Of a DNA stretch of 64,000 nt, positions 1-8,515 are shown piece after piece. How positions within the stretch are numbered: position 1 is the stretch's first letter; each line of letters opens with the position of its first letter. A program made the position numbers and the translations under genes. Below the pieces are notes generated by a model. It made no database searches. It worked only from the letters and a program-made list of their open reading frames with translations, and was not told where the DNA came from. The stretch comes from CADCTQ01 sp963844325 (lineage in GTDB: Bacteria; Bacteroidota; Bacteroidia; Cytophagales; 172606-1). Where the stretch lies: assembly GCA_963844325.1 (NCBI GenBank), contig CAWJNV010000002.1:5828001-5892000 (forward strand), written 5' to 3'.

Positions 1-330
1 AAAGGGTCGCATCGCGGCTCCCCTCCTCGGAGGGGTTAGGGGGTGGGTTTACTTACATGAGACGATTTATCGAGGGATCACCGCATTAGACATATTTCCG
101 TGATGAAAATCCTTCTGAAGAAAGACTTGCGTGAAGAGAAAGTATTGCGGTGGTGCGGTTATTCCGGTGTGACCCGTAGCCTGTAGGTAAACCCACCCCC
201 TAACCCCTCCGAGGAGGGGAGCCGCGACGCGGTCCACCCCGCGACGCGACGAATACCGCCATGCGGCCCCATCCCGCGATGCGACAACTGCCTCCCGACA
301 CGCCTTCCCGCCATGCGGCGCCTTCATGCG
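1..330. repeat. Family B composite inverted repeat, copy 1
   Basis: Two 40-bp arms (12-51 and 187-226) are near-perfect reverse complements: the left reads CGCGGCTCCCCTCCTCGGAG then a G-rich stretch ending GTGGGTTTAC. They enclose about 135 bp of unrelated-looking DNA. Outside the right arm are degenerate units of the type CGCGATGCGAC and CATGCGGC. The same arms recur at 34430-34633 and, collapsed, at 53340/54588. The element extends beyond the left end of the window. No gene is seen in 1-397. Confidence 0.85.
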
Positions 331-397
331 GTACCGTCTTTGCCGCGGCAACAGTTAAGCTTCTCTCCTTATTTCTCCGTGCCGACGTGGTAGATTT

Positions 398-1012
398 TTA
401 ACCTACCCACTGCCAGTGCGGGAGTTGGACCAGGAGGAGGGCCACGATCAGTTCCCAGGCCACTTTTTTCTGGAGGGCGGCAATGGCCTTGTAGATGGTT
501 TTGTAGGCCGAGTGGGTGTCGATGCCCATGATGGCGGCAACCTGCTCGTAGCTGAGGTTGTCGTAAAACCGCAGGAACACGGCTTCTTTCTGGCGGGCCG
601 GCAGGTAGTTGAGGGCCCGGACCAGGCTCTCCTGCCGCTGGCGGGCCGATTCGGCTTCCACCAGGTCGGTTTCGCAGGAAAAAGTCACCTGGAAATCGGG
701 CAGGGCGTCCTCGGGGGTAGCCAGGAGGGCCCGGTGCGAATGGTTGAGTTTGCCGATGATTTCGCGGCGCAGGGCTTTGAAGAGGTAAAATTTAATGGAG
801 TCGGTACTGCTCAGGTTGCGGCGGCTCTTGAGCAGGTGCTCGAAGAGGTCCTGGATGCAATCTTCCACCAGGGTCTGGTTCTGCACGATTTTATAGCCGT
901 AGTTGTAGAGCACCGGCGCATATACGGCGTATATGTATGCGTAGGCTTCACGATTGCCCTCCTTAAACGCGTGCCAAACCTCGGCATCGGTTTTACCAGA
1001 AAAATCCTGTCT
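398..1012 (-). CDS. RNA polymerase ECF-type sigma-70 factor
   Basis: A 204-residue sigma factor of the extracytoplasmic-function type. Region 2 is visible as AYIYAVYAPVLYNYGYKI followed by VEDCIQDLFEHLLKSR, and region 4 as LPARQKEAVFLRFYDNLSYE with the helix-turn-helix YEQVAAIMGIDTHSAYKTIY. The final 20 residues (VALLLVQLPHWQWVG) are hydrophobic, which is unusual for a soluble sigma factor and could be a membrane-proximal tail. The reading frame is open to a TTG at 1063, but the ATG at 1012 (MRQDFSGKTDAEVW) gives the standard N-terminus and is preferred. No FecR-type anti-sigma gene is adjacent, so its signal is unknown. Confidence 0.9.
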   Translation of the reverse strand, partial: RQDFSGKTDAEVWHAFKEGNREAYAYIYAVYAPVLYNYGYKIVQNQTLVEDCIQDLFEHLLKSRRNLSSTDSIKFYLFKALRREIIGKLNHSHRALLATPEDALPDFQVTFSCETDLVEAESARQRQESLVRALNYLPARQKEAVFLRFYDNLSYEQVAAIMGIDTHSAYKTIYKAIAALQKKVAWELIVALLLVQLPHWQWVG

Positions 1013-1063
1013 CATCTTCGCAATCTTATACGCATAGATAGCGGTAAAGATTCGCTTCGCCAA

Positions 1064-1197
1064 CGGAGCAGTGAACAGTAATCAGTAAACAGTGAGCAGT
1101 GGTAACACGCATACGGTAACTTAGTCGTACCCAATGACTAATGTGCCAATTACTACTGTTCACTGATTACTGTTCACTGCTCACTGTTTACTGATCA
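1064..1197. repeat. Family D heptamer hairpin (CAGTAAA vocabulary)
   Basis: Left arm 1069-1101 is built of 7-mers GTGAACA, GTAATCA, GTAAACA, GTGAGCA; the right arm 1157-1193 is its approximate reverse complement (TGTTCAC TGATTAC TGTTCAC TGCTCAC TGTTTAC). The right arm runs into the 3' end of the minus-strand gene that ends at 1188 and supplies its TAA stop and last codons. Confidence 0.85.
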
Positions 1198-1805
1198 TAG
1201 CTCAGGCCGTACTGCTTGAGCACGTCTTCGGGGACGCCCTCCCAGTTGTTGGGGGTGTTGCCCTTGTAACCGATGTCTTCAATTCCCATTTTGCTGGTAA
1301 AGAAGCCCGTGGCCGTATAGCCGCGCATCAGGTTGAAGAACGCTACGCCCTGCGTCATTTCGGGCTTGGCCTGCTCGGGGTAGGCGATCTGGTCTATGAG
1401 TTGGATTTGCTGGGCCTTGGTGCAGCCCGCGAAGGGCTTGCCGAACAGCTTGTTGCACTTGTTGTCGAGCCAGCGGATGCCGCCACGCATGGGCGTCTGG
1501 AGTTTGGGCTGGTCCTTCATCATGAATTCGATGAAGGCCGGTACGCCGGCCTGCGAGGCGCTGCCCGACCGTTCGTCGGCGGGAATGATGATGTCGGCCA
1601 GCACGGTCACCGTCTGCAACTCGTGCGGGGTGAAGAACTTTTCCGTCATCAGCTTGGCGTCGCGCACGGCCTCGAACTTCTGCCGGCCGCCGGGCACTTT
1701 CACCGGTACGTCGGCCAGGCTTTCGGCAGCCGCCACCTGCGGGTGCAGCCCCACCATGCCCAGCGAACTGAGCGTCAGGCTTTTTAAGGTATCTCTGCGT
1801 TTCAT
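1188..1805 (-). CDS. Gluconate 2-dehydrogenase subunit 3 family protein
   Basis: A 205-residue exported small subunit that in known systems accompanies a flavin-dependent GMC dehydrogenase. The N-terminus MKRRDTLKSLTLSSLGMVG has a twin-arginine-like signal followed by a hydrophobic stretch and an AAA cleavage region. The body carries the family pattern FFTPHELQTVTVLADIIIPAD, then a C-terminal FFNLMRGYTATGFFTS and a Gly/Tyr-rich end. It lies downstream of the GMC gene on the same strand, separated by 124 bp that hold a family C hairpin, so the two are probably one unit. The last codons (SYDQ, stop) come from the adjacent heptamer repeat, suggesting that the original C-terminus has been altered. 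Confidence 0.88.
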   Translation of the reverse strand: MKRRDTLKSLTLSSLGMVGLHPQVAAAESLADVPVKVPGGRQKFEAVRDAKLMTEKFFTPHELQTVTVLADIIIPADERSGSASQAGVPAFIEFMMKDQPKLQTPMRGGIRWLDNKCNKLFGKPFAGCTKAQQIQLIDQIAYPEQAKPEMTQGVAFFNLMRGYTATGFFTSKMGIEDIGYKGNTPNNWEGVPEDVLKQYGLSYDQ

Positions 1806-1830
1806 GTGGGTTATCGGTTTCGGGTTATTG

Positions 1831-1930
1831 GTACACTGATGGGTTATGATGATTATGATTTTTTACGATCATTTTTCAGAGTCCTCTTCCAATCCTTTCC
1901 AATCATAATCATCATAATAAATCAGTGTGC
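1831..1930. repeat. Family C hairpin, copy 1
   Basis: Ends are GTACACTGAT (1831-1840) and ATCAGTGTGC (1921-1930); the inner arms are TTATGATGATTATGATT and AATCATAATCATCATAAT. The element starts inside the stop codon of the GMC gene and ends about 25 bp before the next start. Similar elements are at 29997-30110 and 62528-62676. Confidence 0.9.
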
Positions 1931-3675
1931 TAAAGGTTACTCTGCTTTACCTGCTCGGCGATGTAGTCGGAGGTGCGCATGGAGGCGGCCAGGATTGTCC
2001 AGGTCACGTTTTTGTCCCCCTGCGAGGGGAAGGCGCCGGCGTCCACCACAAACAGGTTTTTCACGTCGTGGGCCTGCTGGTAGCCGTTGAGGGCCGACGT
2101 TTTAGGGTCTGAGCCCATGCGCACGGTGCCTACCTCGTGGATGATCTGGCCGGGAGCCGCCAGGCCGTAGTTGTTTTCGGCGCTGGGTTTTTTGCCCAGG
2201 GCAATGCCGCCCATGTTGTGGATGATCTCCTCGAAGGTGTCCTGCATGTGCTTGGCCTGCTTGACCTCGTAGTCCGACCATTTGTAGTGGAAGCGCAGCA
2301 CCGGGATGCCGTACTTGTCCACCGTGCTGGGGTCGATCTCGCAGTAGTTGCTTTCCAGGGGCACGGGTTCGCCGCGGCCGGCCATGCCCACGTAGGCGCC
2401 GTAGAAGCGGCGGAAGTCGTCTTTGAGGCCCGCCCCGTACCCGCCGGCGGGTTTTTTGTTGCCGTCGCGGCCGGGAACCATGCCGTTGAGCCCATCGATG
2501 CCCCAGCCAAAGCCGTAGGAAGGCATGCCCATGCCGCCCGAGTATTCGATGTGGTAGCCGCGGGGGAAGTCGAGTTTGCTGTTGTCGAGCCACCAGGGCG
2601 TAAATACGTGCATGCCGCCCACGCCGTCTTCGTTGTACCGCTTGCGGTCCATCAGCGCCGGCACAAAGGCGCCGCGGGAGGCGCCCGTGGAGTCGTTGAG
2701 GTACTTGCCGATCACGTTGCTGGAGTTGGCCAGGCCGTTGGGGAACCGCTCGGACTTGGAGTTGAGCAGGAGCCGGGCCGACTCGCAGGCGCTGGCGGCC
2801 AGCACCACCACCTTGGCCTGCACGGACACTTCCTGCAACGTCTTGGTGTCTACGTACGACACGCCGGAAGCCTTGCCGGTGTTGGCATCGGTGAGCACTT
2901 CGCGGACCATGGCGCCGTTGATGAGGGTGACTTTGCCGGTTTTGAGGGCCGGCTTCACCAGCACCGACGACGAGGAGAAGTCGGCGTACACCTGGCAGCC
3001 GCGGCCGCACTGGTTGCAGTAGAAGCACGAACCCCGCTCTTCGTTGACGGGCTTGGTAAGGATGGAAAGCCGCGACGGAATCACCGGGATGCCGATGCTG
3101 GTGGCGGCCTTCTTGATCATCAGTTCGTGGAGGCGGGGCTTGGGCGCCGGCAGGAAGATGCCGTCGGGTTCGTTGCGGATGTTCTCCTTGGAGCCGAACA
3201 CGCCGATGAGCCGGTCCACCTTGTCGTAGTACGGGGATATGTCGTCGTAACCGATGGGCCAGTCTTCGCCCACGCCGGTCATGGTTTTGCGTTTGAAGTC
3301 GTCGGGGCCGAAGCGCAGCGAGATGCGGCCCCAGTGGTTGGTGCGTCCGCCCAGCATCCGCGACCGGAACCAGTGGAACTCGGTGCCGGCCTTGGTGGTG
3401 TAGGGTTCGCCCTCAATTTCCCAGCCGCCCCAGGCCGCGTCGAAATCCCCGAAGGGCCGCGTGGTGCCGGCGCCCCGGCGCGGCGACTCGTAGGGCCACT
3501 TGAGCTGCGTAATGTATTTGGGATCGCCCGGGTCGTAGTAGCCGCCCGCTTCGAGCAGCACCACGTTGGCGCCGGCCTTCGAGAGCATGTAGGCGGCCAT
3601 GCCACCCCCCGCGCCCGACCCGACAATCGCCACGTCGTACACCTTGGGCGCCTTCTTGAATTGAAAATCGTTCAT
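1930..3675 (-). CDS. GMC family FAD-dependent oxidoreductase
   Basis: A 581-residue glucose-methanol-choline oxidoreductase, probably the catalytic subunit of a sugar or alcohol dehydrogenase working with the subunit-3 gene downstream. The FAD-binding dinucleotide fold is VAIVGSGAGGGMAAYMLSKA at residues 13-32, followed by LEAGG. A middle cysteine cluster FYCNQCGRGCQVY is present, and the C-terminal FAD/active-site region reads HEVGTVRMGSDPKTSA...LFVVDAGAFPSQG...VTWTILAASMRTSDYI. The frame is open 39 codons further upstream, but the ATG at 3675 (MNDFQFKKAPKVYDVAIVG) puts the FAD motif at the expected place. No Tat signal is seen; such subunits are usually carried across by the subunit-3 partner. 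It is divergent from the tetR gene at 3947. Confidence 0.92.
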   Translation of the reverse strand: MNDFQFKKAPKVYDVAIVGSGAGGGMAAYMLSKAGANVVLLEAGGYYDPGDPKYITQLKWPYESPRRGAGTTRPFGDFDAAWGGWEIEGEPYTTKAGTEFHWFRSRMLGGRTNHWGRISLRFGPDDFKRKTMTGVGEDWPIGYDDISPYYDKVDRLIGVFGSKENIRNEPDGIFLPAPKPRLHELMIKKAATSIGIPVIPSRLSILTKPVNEERGSCFYCNQCGRGCQVYADFSSSSVLVKPALKTGKVTLINGAMVREVLTDANTGKASGVSYVDTKTLQEVSVQAKVVVLAASACESARLLLNSKSERFPNGLANSSNVIGKYLNDSTGASRGAFVPALMDRKRYNEDGVGGMHVFTPWWLDNSKLDFPRGYHIEYSGGMGMPSYGFGWGIDGLNGMVPGRDGNKKPAGGYGAGLKDDFRRFYGAYVGMAGRGEPVPLESNYCEIDPSTVDKYGIPVLRFHYKWSDYEVKQAKHMQDTFEEIIHNMGGIALGKKPSAENNYGLAAPGQIIHEVGTVRMGSDPKTSALNGYQQAHDVKNLFVVDAGAFPSQGDKNVTWTILAASMRTSDYIAEQVKQSNL

Positions 3676-3861
3676 GAACGTTTGGTAGATGAGTGAAAGG
3701 GTTACTAGGCAGATGCGCAGATAATGACCGGAAAAGCGGTTGACCGGAGGAGAAATGGCCCACCGGGCACAGTACGCACAGAAAAGTACCAATATATAGA
3801 ATAACGGTGCAAAAATCGAATGAAGGAAGAATTATTGAAGTATACGTAATTATTATCGAAG

Positions 3862-3874
3862 ATAGTAATACTAT
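3862..3874. promoter_or_regulatory. Candidate TetR operator upstream of tetR
   Basis: ATAGTA-A-TACTAT is a perfect 6-1-6 inverted repeat. The identical 13-mer occurs at 10826-10838. A weaker inverted repeat, ATACT-TTT-AGTAT (3883-3895), follows and overlaps the probable -7 box TATCTTTA (3893-3900) of the tetR gene. Autoregulation is inferred from position. Confidence 0.6.
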
Positions 3875-3892
3875 TATTTGTAATACTTTTAG

Positions 3893-3900
3893 TATCTTTA
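3893..3900 (+). promoter_or_regulatory. Probable -7 box of tetR promoter
   Basis: TATCTTTA fits the Bacteroidota -7 consensus TAnnTTTG in seven of eight positions and lies 46 bp before the tetR start. It sits directly after the operator candidate, so a bound repressor would cover it. Confidence 0.45.
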
Positions 3901-3946
3901 CGGAGCGCATGTCATGCAATTTTTCTCCATCGACCCATAACTCCTT

Positions 3947-4630
3947 ATGAGTGCAATCATCAAGGTTTCGCTGAACGAGAACATTTACCTGAGGGACCCT
4001 GAAACCACTGACCTGGGCCGCAAGATCCTGTCGGAGGGCATCCGCCTGATCGATGAACTGGGCTTTGAGCAGTTTACGTTCAAGAAGCTGGCCATTGCCA
4101 TCGAGTCCACGGAAGCCTCGATCTACCGGTACTTCGAAAACAAGCACAAGCTGCTCGTATACATCATTTCCTGGTACTGGGCCTGGCTCGACTACCAGAT
4201 CAGCTACCAGACCAACAACATCCGCGACCCCCGCGAAAAGCTGCGCATCATCATCCGGGTCATCTGCGAGTCGCACCGGGCCGGCACTTTCGCCTCTTCG
4301 GTGGATGAGGCGGCCCTCTTCCGGATCGTGGTGTCGGAAGCTTCCAAGGCGTTCCTGACCAAGGAGGTGGACGAAGAAAACCGGGCGGGGCTTTTCCGTG
4401 ACTACAAGGCGCTGTGCCGGCGCATCGGCGAAATCGTGGGCCAGATCAACCCGGCCTACCCGTACCCCCACGCCCTGGTCAGCACCCTTTTCGAAACGTC
4501 GCGCAAACACGTGTTCTTCGCCCAGCACCTGCCTTCGCTGACGGAGGTAAAAGACAAGGACGTTAAAACGCTGGTCAACTTCCTCGAACACCTCATGTTC
4601 TCGGCCATCGACGTACCGGTGGAAAGGTGA
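3947..4630 (+). CDS. TetR/AcrR family transcriptional regulator
   Basis: A 227-residue one-component repressor. The N-terminal helix-turn-helix spans about residues 24-72: KILSEGIRLIDELGFEQFTF, KKLAIAIESTEASIYRYFEN, KHKLLVYIISWYWAW. The remaining helical domain is the likely ligand-binding and dimerisation part. It has a candidate operator in its own promoter that is repeated exactly in front of the ABC-HlyD-TolC operon (start 10720) and isocitrate dehydrogenase (10890). The export operon ends next to it, so the gene is most simply read as the local regulator of export. The inducing ligand is unknown. Confidence 0.92.
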   Translation: MSAIIKVSLNENIYLRDPETTDLGRKILSEGIRLIDELGFEQFTFKKLAIAIESTEASIYRYFENKHKLLVYIISWYWAWLDYQISYQTNNIRDPREKLRIIIRVICESHRAGTFASSVDEAALFRIVVSEASKAFLTKEVDEENRAGLFRDYKALCRRIGEIVGQINPAYPYPHALVSTLFETSRKHVFFAQHLPSLTEVKDKDVKTLVNFLEHLMFSAIDVPVER

Positions 4631-4795
4631 GTCATGGGTATTGGATAGTGCGTATTTATACTAAAATGACTTCATGATTGCGTATTTGGTTATTCTCAAC
4701 TACTTGTAAAACAGGGAAATACTAACAACGAATAACGAACAACCCACAACGTTTTAGTATTAATATTGAGTAGTGAGTATTGAGAGGGGGATGCT
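4631..4795. repeat. Family D low-complexity heptamer stretch
   Basis: Between tetR and the terminator the sequence contains 7-mers of the types ATAACGAACAAC (4722-4751) and ATTGAGT AGTGAGT ATTGAGA (4764-4785), and a short inverted repeat ATACTAAAA / TTTTAGTAT. No gene is seen. Confidence 0.55.
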
Positions 4796-4808
4796 ACGCT
4801 TCCAAAAC

Positions 4809-4835
4809 GAAAAGGTGCCTTGGTGGCACCTTTTC
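4809..4835. terminator. Bidirectional hairpin terminator
   Basis: Perfect 11-bp arms GAAAAGGTGCC and GGCACCTTTTC with a 5-base loop, A-rich before and T-rich after, located between tetR (+) and the small lysine-rich ORF (-). It can serve both strands. Confidence 0.85.
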
Positions 4836-4861
4836 ATCTTTTACGGCCCGGATGTTCCGGG

Positions 4862-4972
4862 TCAGTCCCGCTGCTTGGAAGCCTTTTTCTGTTGCTTTTC
4901 GGCTTTTTTTTCCTTAGCCGTTTTTGTGGGCTCTTTTTTCTTTTCCTTTTTGGCGTCCTGTGCCTTTCCCAT
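4862..4972 (-). CDS. Small lysine-rich protein (36 aa)
   Basis: A 36-codon ORF starting MGKAQDAKKEKKKEP and ending KKASKQRD. About 40% of residues are lysine and there are many Glu and Ala, so the product is highly basic and predicted to be a charged helix. It is bounded by a terminator just after its stop (4809-4835) and another hairpin upstream (5064-5089), which gives it its own transcription unit. Short MGKA...KKE-type ORFs are, to my memory, frequent in Cytophagales, but I do not know a function; nucleic-acid binding is only a guess from charge. Confidence 0.6.
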   Translation of the reverse strand: MGKAQDAKKEKKKEPTKTAKEKKAEKQQKKASKQRD

Positions 4973-5063
4973 GATTCAAGTAGTTTAGGTGGCACAAATT
5001 AAATGAATTTTCGCATTTTTTCCTTTTACGAATGTGCGGTTCCTGTTCGGTATTGTTACTAAA

Positions 5064-5089
5064 AAAGGGCGGTCCGCAGACCACCCTTT
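5064..5089 (-). terminator. Terminator of the export operon
   Basis: Arms AAAGGGCGGTC and GACCACCCTTT (one mismatch) with a CGCA loop. On the minus strand the stem is followed by a run of T, as expected for a rho-independent terminator lying downstream of tolC-like 5534-7054. Confidence 0.7.
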
Positions 5090-5154
5090 GCATTCGAACA
5101 TGTATAGATAGCTGCCGGTACAAGGCCTTCTTTGCAAAGGATCGGGATTGGGCA

Positions 5155-5442
5155 GGATAGGGTTTAAGGATAGGGTTTAAACCCTATCCTATGGATATTG
5201 CTGCCGCTTTGACCATCCGGTACTGCTTCTCATCAGCCCCGCACCGGACCGGCCGGGTTTACAAACCTGATGTTACTATCCGTAGGATAGGGTTTAAACC
5301 CTATCCTTCCCAATCCCGATCCTATGGATATTGCTGCCGCTTTCAAGTACAGTACCGCTTCCGACCCAGCCGGCCTCATTCCGGAAGATCGCTTTTACGA
5401 ACCCGATTCCAGTATCCGTAGGATAGGGTTTAAACCCTATCC
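5155..5442. repeat. Family A palindrome cluster (three full copies)
   Basis: Full copies of the 22-bp palindrome (GGATAGGGTTT followed by its reverse complement) are at 5168-5189, 5285-5306 and 5421-5442, with a half copy at 5155-5167. Each of the two spacers starts with CCTATGGATATTGCTGCCGC (the second after the substitute CCCAATCCCGATCC) and ends with TATCCGTA. The rest of the roughly 95-bp interiors differ. No gene is seen. Confidence 0.95.
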
Positions 5443-5533
5443 CCCTCAAACCCCATCCTTCCCTATCCTCCCAACCCCGTACCCCATCCCCGCCCAAATC
5501 CTGTTAATCCTTTAATCCTTTACATCCTGATCC

Positions 5534-7054
5534 CTACTCCACCCCTTCCCAGCCCGACAGCCCGGCCGCCCAGATCAGTTCGGCCTTTTGCTTTTCGTAC
5601 TTGCTGCGCAGGGAAATCAGTTTGATCTGCGCTTCGATGTACTTGGAGTCGCGGGAGTTGATCAGGAACAGGGAGCTTTCCCCGTTGTCGAACTTTTGCA
5701 GTTCGCCGTCGCGGAGGCGGCGGTAGTTGTCCACCATCTGCTGCTGCACGGCCAGCAGGCCCTCCGTGGTCTTGAGTTCGTTGTACGCCGCCCGGATGCC
5801 GTTTTCGATTTCGCGGCCGGCCTGGAAGCGTTCAAAGCTGTTCTGCTCCTGCTTGATGATGGTCTGCTGCAACTTGCCCCGTTCCTTGCGCAGGAACAGC
5901 GGGAAGCTGAAATAGGCGCCGAACTTGTAGTTGTTGCGCAGGAAAGCCATGTCCATCGACTCGGTCTGCACGGGGGCCGAGGAGAGCAGGTTGTAGTCGG
6001 CGCGGATCGTCGGCTTGAGCAGGTCGCGGCGGAAGCGTTCCTCCACTTCCAACTGGCGGATCTTGAGGGTAAGCTTGCGCAACTCGGGGTGGTTCTGCCG
6101 GGCCCGGGCCAGCAGCGTATCCAGCGTAGTATCGCCCAGGGTCCGCTGCGTGGTGTCGAAGTCGGAGGGCACCACCGCTTCGGGAATTTCGAGCGGCGTA
6201 TCGTTTTCGTCCCACAGGTAGTTCGACAGCAGCAGCCGGGCATTGACCAATGCTACCTCGGCCTGCCGCAGTTGCACGAACCGGTCCTGCAGAATGGTCT
6301 GCGCCTCCACCGAGTCAATGGCGGCCAGGTCGCCCTGCACCACGCGTTCCTTCACGGCCCGGAACCGCACGTCGGCCAGTTCGTACGACTCGTTGATCAT
6401 CCGGTACTCGTTGTGGGCGTAGAACCAGTTCCAGTAGTCCTTGGCGGCGCTCAGCAGCAGCTTGTTGATTTCCTTTACCCGGTCGGCCTCGGCAATGTCG
6501 CGGAAGAGCTGGGCCTGCCGCAGCGTGTTGCGCCGGGCGTCGATGAAGAAACCCTGGCTGATGGGCAGGGGCACCGACACCCCGGCGTAGGCCAGGCCCT
6601 TGTCGGTCGTCCGATACTCGGGGTTCACGTAGGCGCCCTGGTTGTTCTCGTAGCCGGCCTTCAGTTCACCGATCCACACGGGCACCTTCAGTTGGGCGTT
6701 CCAGTTGCGGTAATAGAGTTGCTTTTTGAACTCCTTCATGGCCAGGTCCCCCTCCAGCTTGGGGTCAAACTCGCCGCGGGCAATGCGCAGTTCCTGCCGG
6801 GCGTTTTCGCTCAGCAGGGCGGCCTGCCGGGCCACCGGGTGAAATTCCATCACCCGCTGGAAAAACTCCCGGCTGGTAAGCACCCGGGTCTTCTGCGAGG
6901 TTTGCGCCGTGGTGTCTTCGTCCTTTTCCTGGGCCACGCTTTCCCCGATCACGCCCAGGAAGGACACCGACAAAAGGAAGATCCGGAGCCGGAGGTAGAG
7001 TTCGTTGAGCAAACGGTACGCCGGCCGGCACCCCGGCAAAGTCACTGGTTTCAT
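5534..7054 (-). CDS. TolC family outer-membrane efflux protein
   Basis: A 506-residue outer-membrane channel of the TolC/OEP type, expected to form the exit duct for the ABC-HlyD pair upstream. The N-terminal hydrophobic segment LRIFLLSVSFLGVIGESVAQ (residues 24-43) is a signal peptide. Two repeated long-helix regions follow (about 60-270 and 300-500), with heptad patterns such as LRQAELFRDIAEADR and the family-typical NEL/NY turns (AAYNELKTTEGLLAVQQQM, VDNYRRLRDGELQKF). It overlaps the stop of the HlyD gene by 4 bp (ATGA), which indicates translational coupling. It closes the operon; terminator at 5064-5089. Confidence 0.93.
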   Translation of the reverse strand: MKPVTLPGCRPAYRLLNELYLRLRIFLLSVSFLGVIGESVAQEKDEDTTAQTSQKTRVLTSREFFQRVMEFHPVARQAALLSENARQELRIARGEFDPKLEGDLAMKEFKKQLYYRNWNAQLKVPVWIGELKAGYENNQGAYVNPEYRTTDKGLAYAGVSVPLPISQGFFIDARRNTLRQAQLFRDIAEADRVKEINKLLLSAAKDYWNWFYAHNEYRMINESYELADVRFRAVKERVVQGDLAAIDSVEAQTILQDRFVQLRQAEVALVNARLLLSNYLWDENDTPLEIPEAVVPSDFDTTQRTLGDTTLDTLLARARQNHPELRKLTLKIRQLEVEERFRRDLLKPTIRADYNLLSSAPVQTESMDMAFLRNNYKFGAYFSFPLFLRKERGKLQQTIIKQEQNSFERFQAGREIENGIRAAYNELKTTEGLLAVQQQMVDNYRRLRDGELQKFDNGESSLFLINSRDSKYIEAQIKLISLRSKYEKQKAELIWAAGLSGWEGVE

Positions 7055-8403
7055 TTTTTCTTGCCTCCTTCTTCTTCAGTAGGTTCCTGGTCCAGGCTGG
7101 GCGGGAAGCCGTTGAGCTGCCGCCAGATTTCGTACCAGATGGGCACGTCGTTGAGCATGGCCCAGCCGTACACGCCCGAGCCGAGCCGCAGCCGTTCGGG
7201 CCACGGTTCCCCGTGGGGGTCCGGCGTGACGAGGATGCGGTACTTGCCGGCCTTGCTGTTGACGAAGTCGATGACGGCGATGCGGCCGCCGAAGGTACCC
7301 ACCGACACGCTGGGCCAGCCCGAAAACTGCAGGGCGGGCCAGCCGTCAAACTCCAGCCGCACGTGCCGGCCCTTCGAAAGCAGGGGCACGTCCATCGCCT
7401 CCACGTACAATTCCACGGCCTTCTGGGGCTGGTCGGGCTGCACGGTCACCACGGCCTCGCCTTCCTTGATGGTTTCGCCGATGCCGGCCTTGAGGGCCTT
7501 TACCACGTAGCCGTCCTGCGGAGCCACCATGGCCCGCTGCTGCACCCGTACTTCCACGCTGGACAGCTTGTTTTTGAGTTTCGAGAGTTCTCCTTCGGCG
7601 TCGGCCAGGTACGACACGGCCGAACTGCGGTCGGAGTTGGCCTTGGCAATCTCCTTGGCGTACTCGGCCCGGATCGAACTCAGTTCGAGTTGGGCGTTGA
7701 GCACTTCGTTGCGGGCCACCAGCACCTTGTTCTGCATCGACACCAGTTTGGCGTTGCTCTCCTGGACCTTCAGCTTGCGCTTTTCGTATTCCACCAGCGA
7801 GATCAGGCCGTTGCGGTACATGTTTTCGCCGCCCGTAAACTGCCGGTTGGCTACCTGTACATTGATCTTTTCGGCTTCGTAGTCGGTGCTGTCGCTGATG
7901 AGCTTGTAGCACGACTGCTGGAGCTTGTTCTGCGCCTGCTGCATCTTGAACCGCAATCCTTCCTCCAGGGCCCGGATGTTGTTGTCGAGGGCGGTAATCT
8001 TGGTGCGGGTGGCCGCCAGGCCGTCTTCCTTGGCCTTTACCTGTTCGGCCAGCCGGGTCAGCAGCTGGGGGTCGAAGTATTCGTCTTTCACCTCCGAAAG
8101 CGTGAGGATGGTGTCGTTGGCTTTCACGAATTGTCCTTCCTGCACGTGCCACTTCACGATCCGGCCGGCAATGGCCGTCTGGATCGTCTGGGGCCGGTCC
8201 TGCGGGTTGAGGGCCGTCACCGAACCGGTGCCCTGCACGTTCTGCTGCCAGGGCAGGAACAGGCACAGGAACAGGAACACGCCGATGCCGATCAGCCAGC
8301 GGGCCAGCGTCTTGGCGGCCTTCGGCGTGTGCAGGGTTTGCAGGGCCTTCAGTTTGTATTCCAGTTCTTCGCTCTGGATGGTCTCGTTCGATATCTTCAG
8401 CAT
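7051..8403 (-). CDS. HlyD family membrane-fusion (periplasmic adaptor) protein
   Basis: A 450-residue adaptor linking the inner-membrane exporter with the TolC-like channel. One transmembrane segment (WLIGIGVFLFLCLFLPW, about residues 36-53) is followed by the lipoyl/biotinyl half motif GRIVKWHVQEGQFVKANDTI, a long coiled coil (about 120-290), the second half motif MVAPQDGYVVKALKAGIGET and a beta-barrel ending near LGSGVYGWAMLNDVPIWYEI. The layout and length match type-1 secretion adaptors. It lies 112 bp downstream of the ABC gene, the gap being filled by a heptamer hairpin, and overlaps tolC by 4 bp. Confidence 0.93.
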   Translation of the reverse strand: MLKISNETIQSEELEYKLKALQTLHTPKAAKTLARWLIGIGVFLFLCLFLPWQQNVQGTGSVTALNPQDRPQTIQTAIAGRIVKWHVQEGQFVKANDTILTLSEVKDEYFDPQLLTRLAEQVKAKEDGLAATRTKITALDNNIRALEEGLRFKMQQAQNKLQQSCYKLISDSTDYEAEKINVQVANRQFTGGENMYRNGLISLVEYEKRKLKVQESNAKLVSMQNKVLVARNEVLNAQLELSSIRAEYAKEIAKANSDRSSAVSYLADAEGELSKLKNKLSSVEVRVQQRAMVAPQDGYVVKALKAGIGETIKEGEAVVTVQPDQPQKAVELYVEAMDVPLLSKGRHVRLEFDGWPALQFSGWPSVSVGTFGGRIAVIDFVNSKAGKYRILVTPDPHGEPWPERLRLGSGVYGWAMLNDVPIWYEIWRQLNGFPPSLDQEPTEEEGGKKK

Positions 8404-8407
8404 GGAG

Positions 8408-8513
8408 TGTTTGAGTTTATGAGTTCAGAGTTTATGAGTTCATGAGTCGTAAGCGCCGGTTTTACAATCGCGTATTTACTTTAAACTCATGAACGCATAA
8501 ACTCATAAACTTC
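8408..8513. repeat. Family D hairpin inside the export operon (GAGTTTAT vocabulary)
   Basis: Arms GAGTTTAT GAGTTCA GAGTTTAT GAGTTCAT and, inverted, AAACTCATGAACGCATAAACTCATAAACTT, separating ABC and HlyD genes in the same operon. A hairpin here could set the ratio of the two products. Confidence 0.8.
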
Positions 8514-8515
8514 CT

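Noticed and set aside
67..351. 94-codon minus-strand ORF
   Set aside because: Lies wholly in family B repeat DNA; peptide is made of repeat-derived words.
1831..1930. Rho-independent terminator after the GMC gene
   Set aside because: The hairpin has AT-rich arms and a long loop and no T-run at the right place; it fits the dispersed family C better.
4773..5123. ORFs of 60-71 codons around the small lysine-rich gene
   Set aside because: Out-of-frame shadows running through terminators; only the 36-codon frame at 4862-4972 looks protein-like.
5588..7510. 640-codon plus-strand ORF
   Set aside because: Antisense to TolC and HlyD, spans two genes, and the translation is a Val/Gly/His/Leu-rich shadow typical of GC-rich antisense frames.
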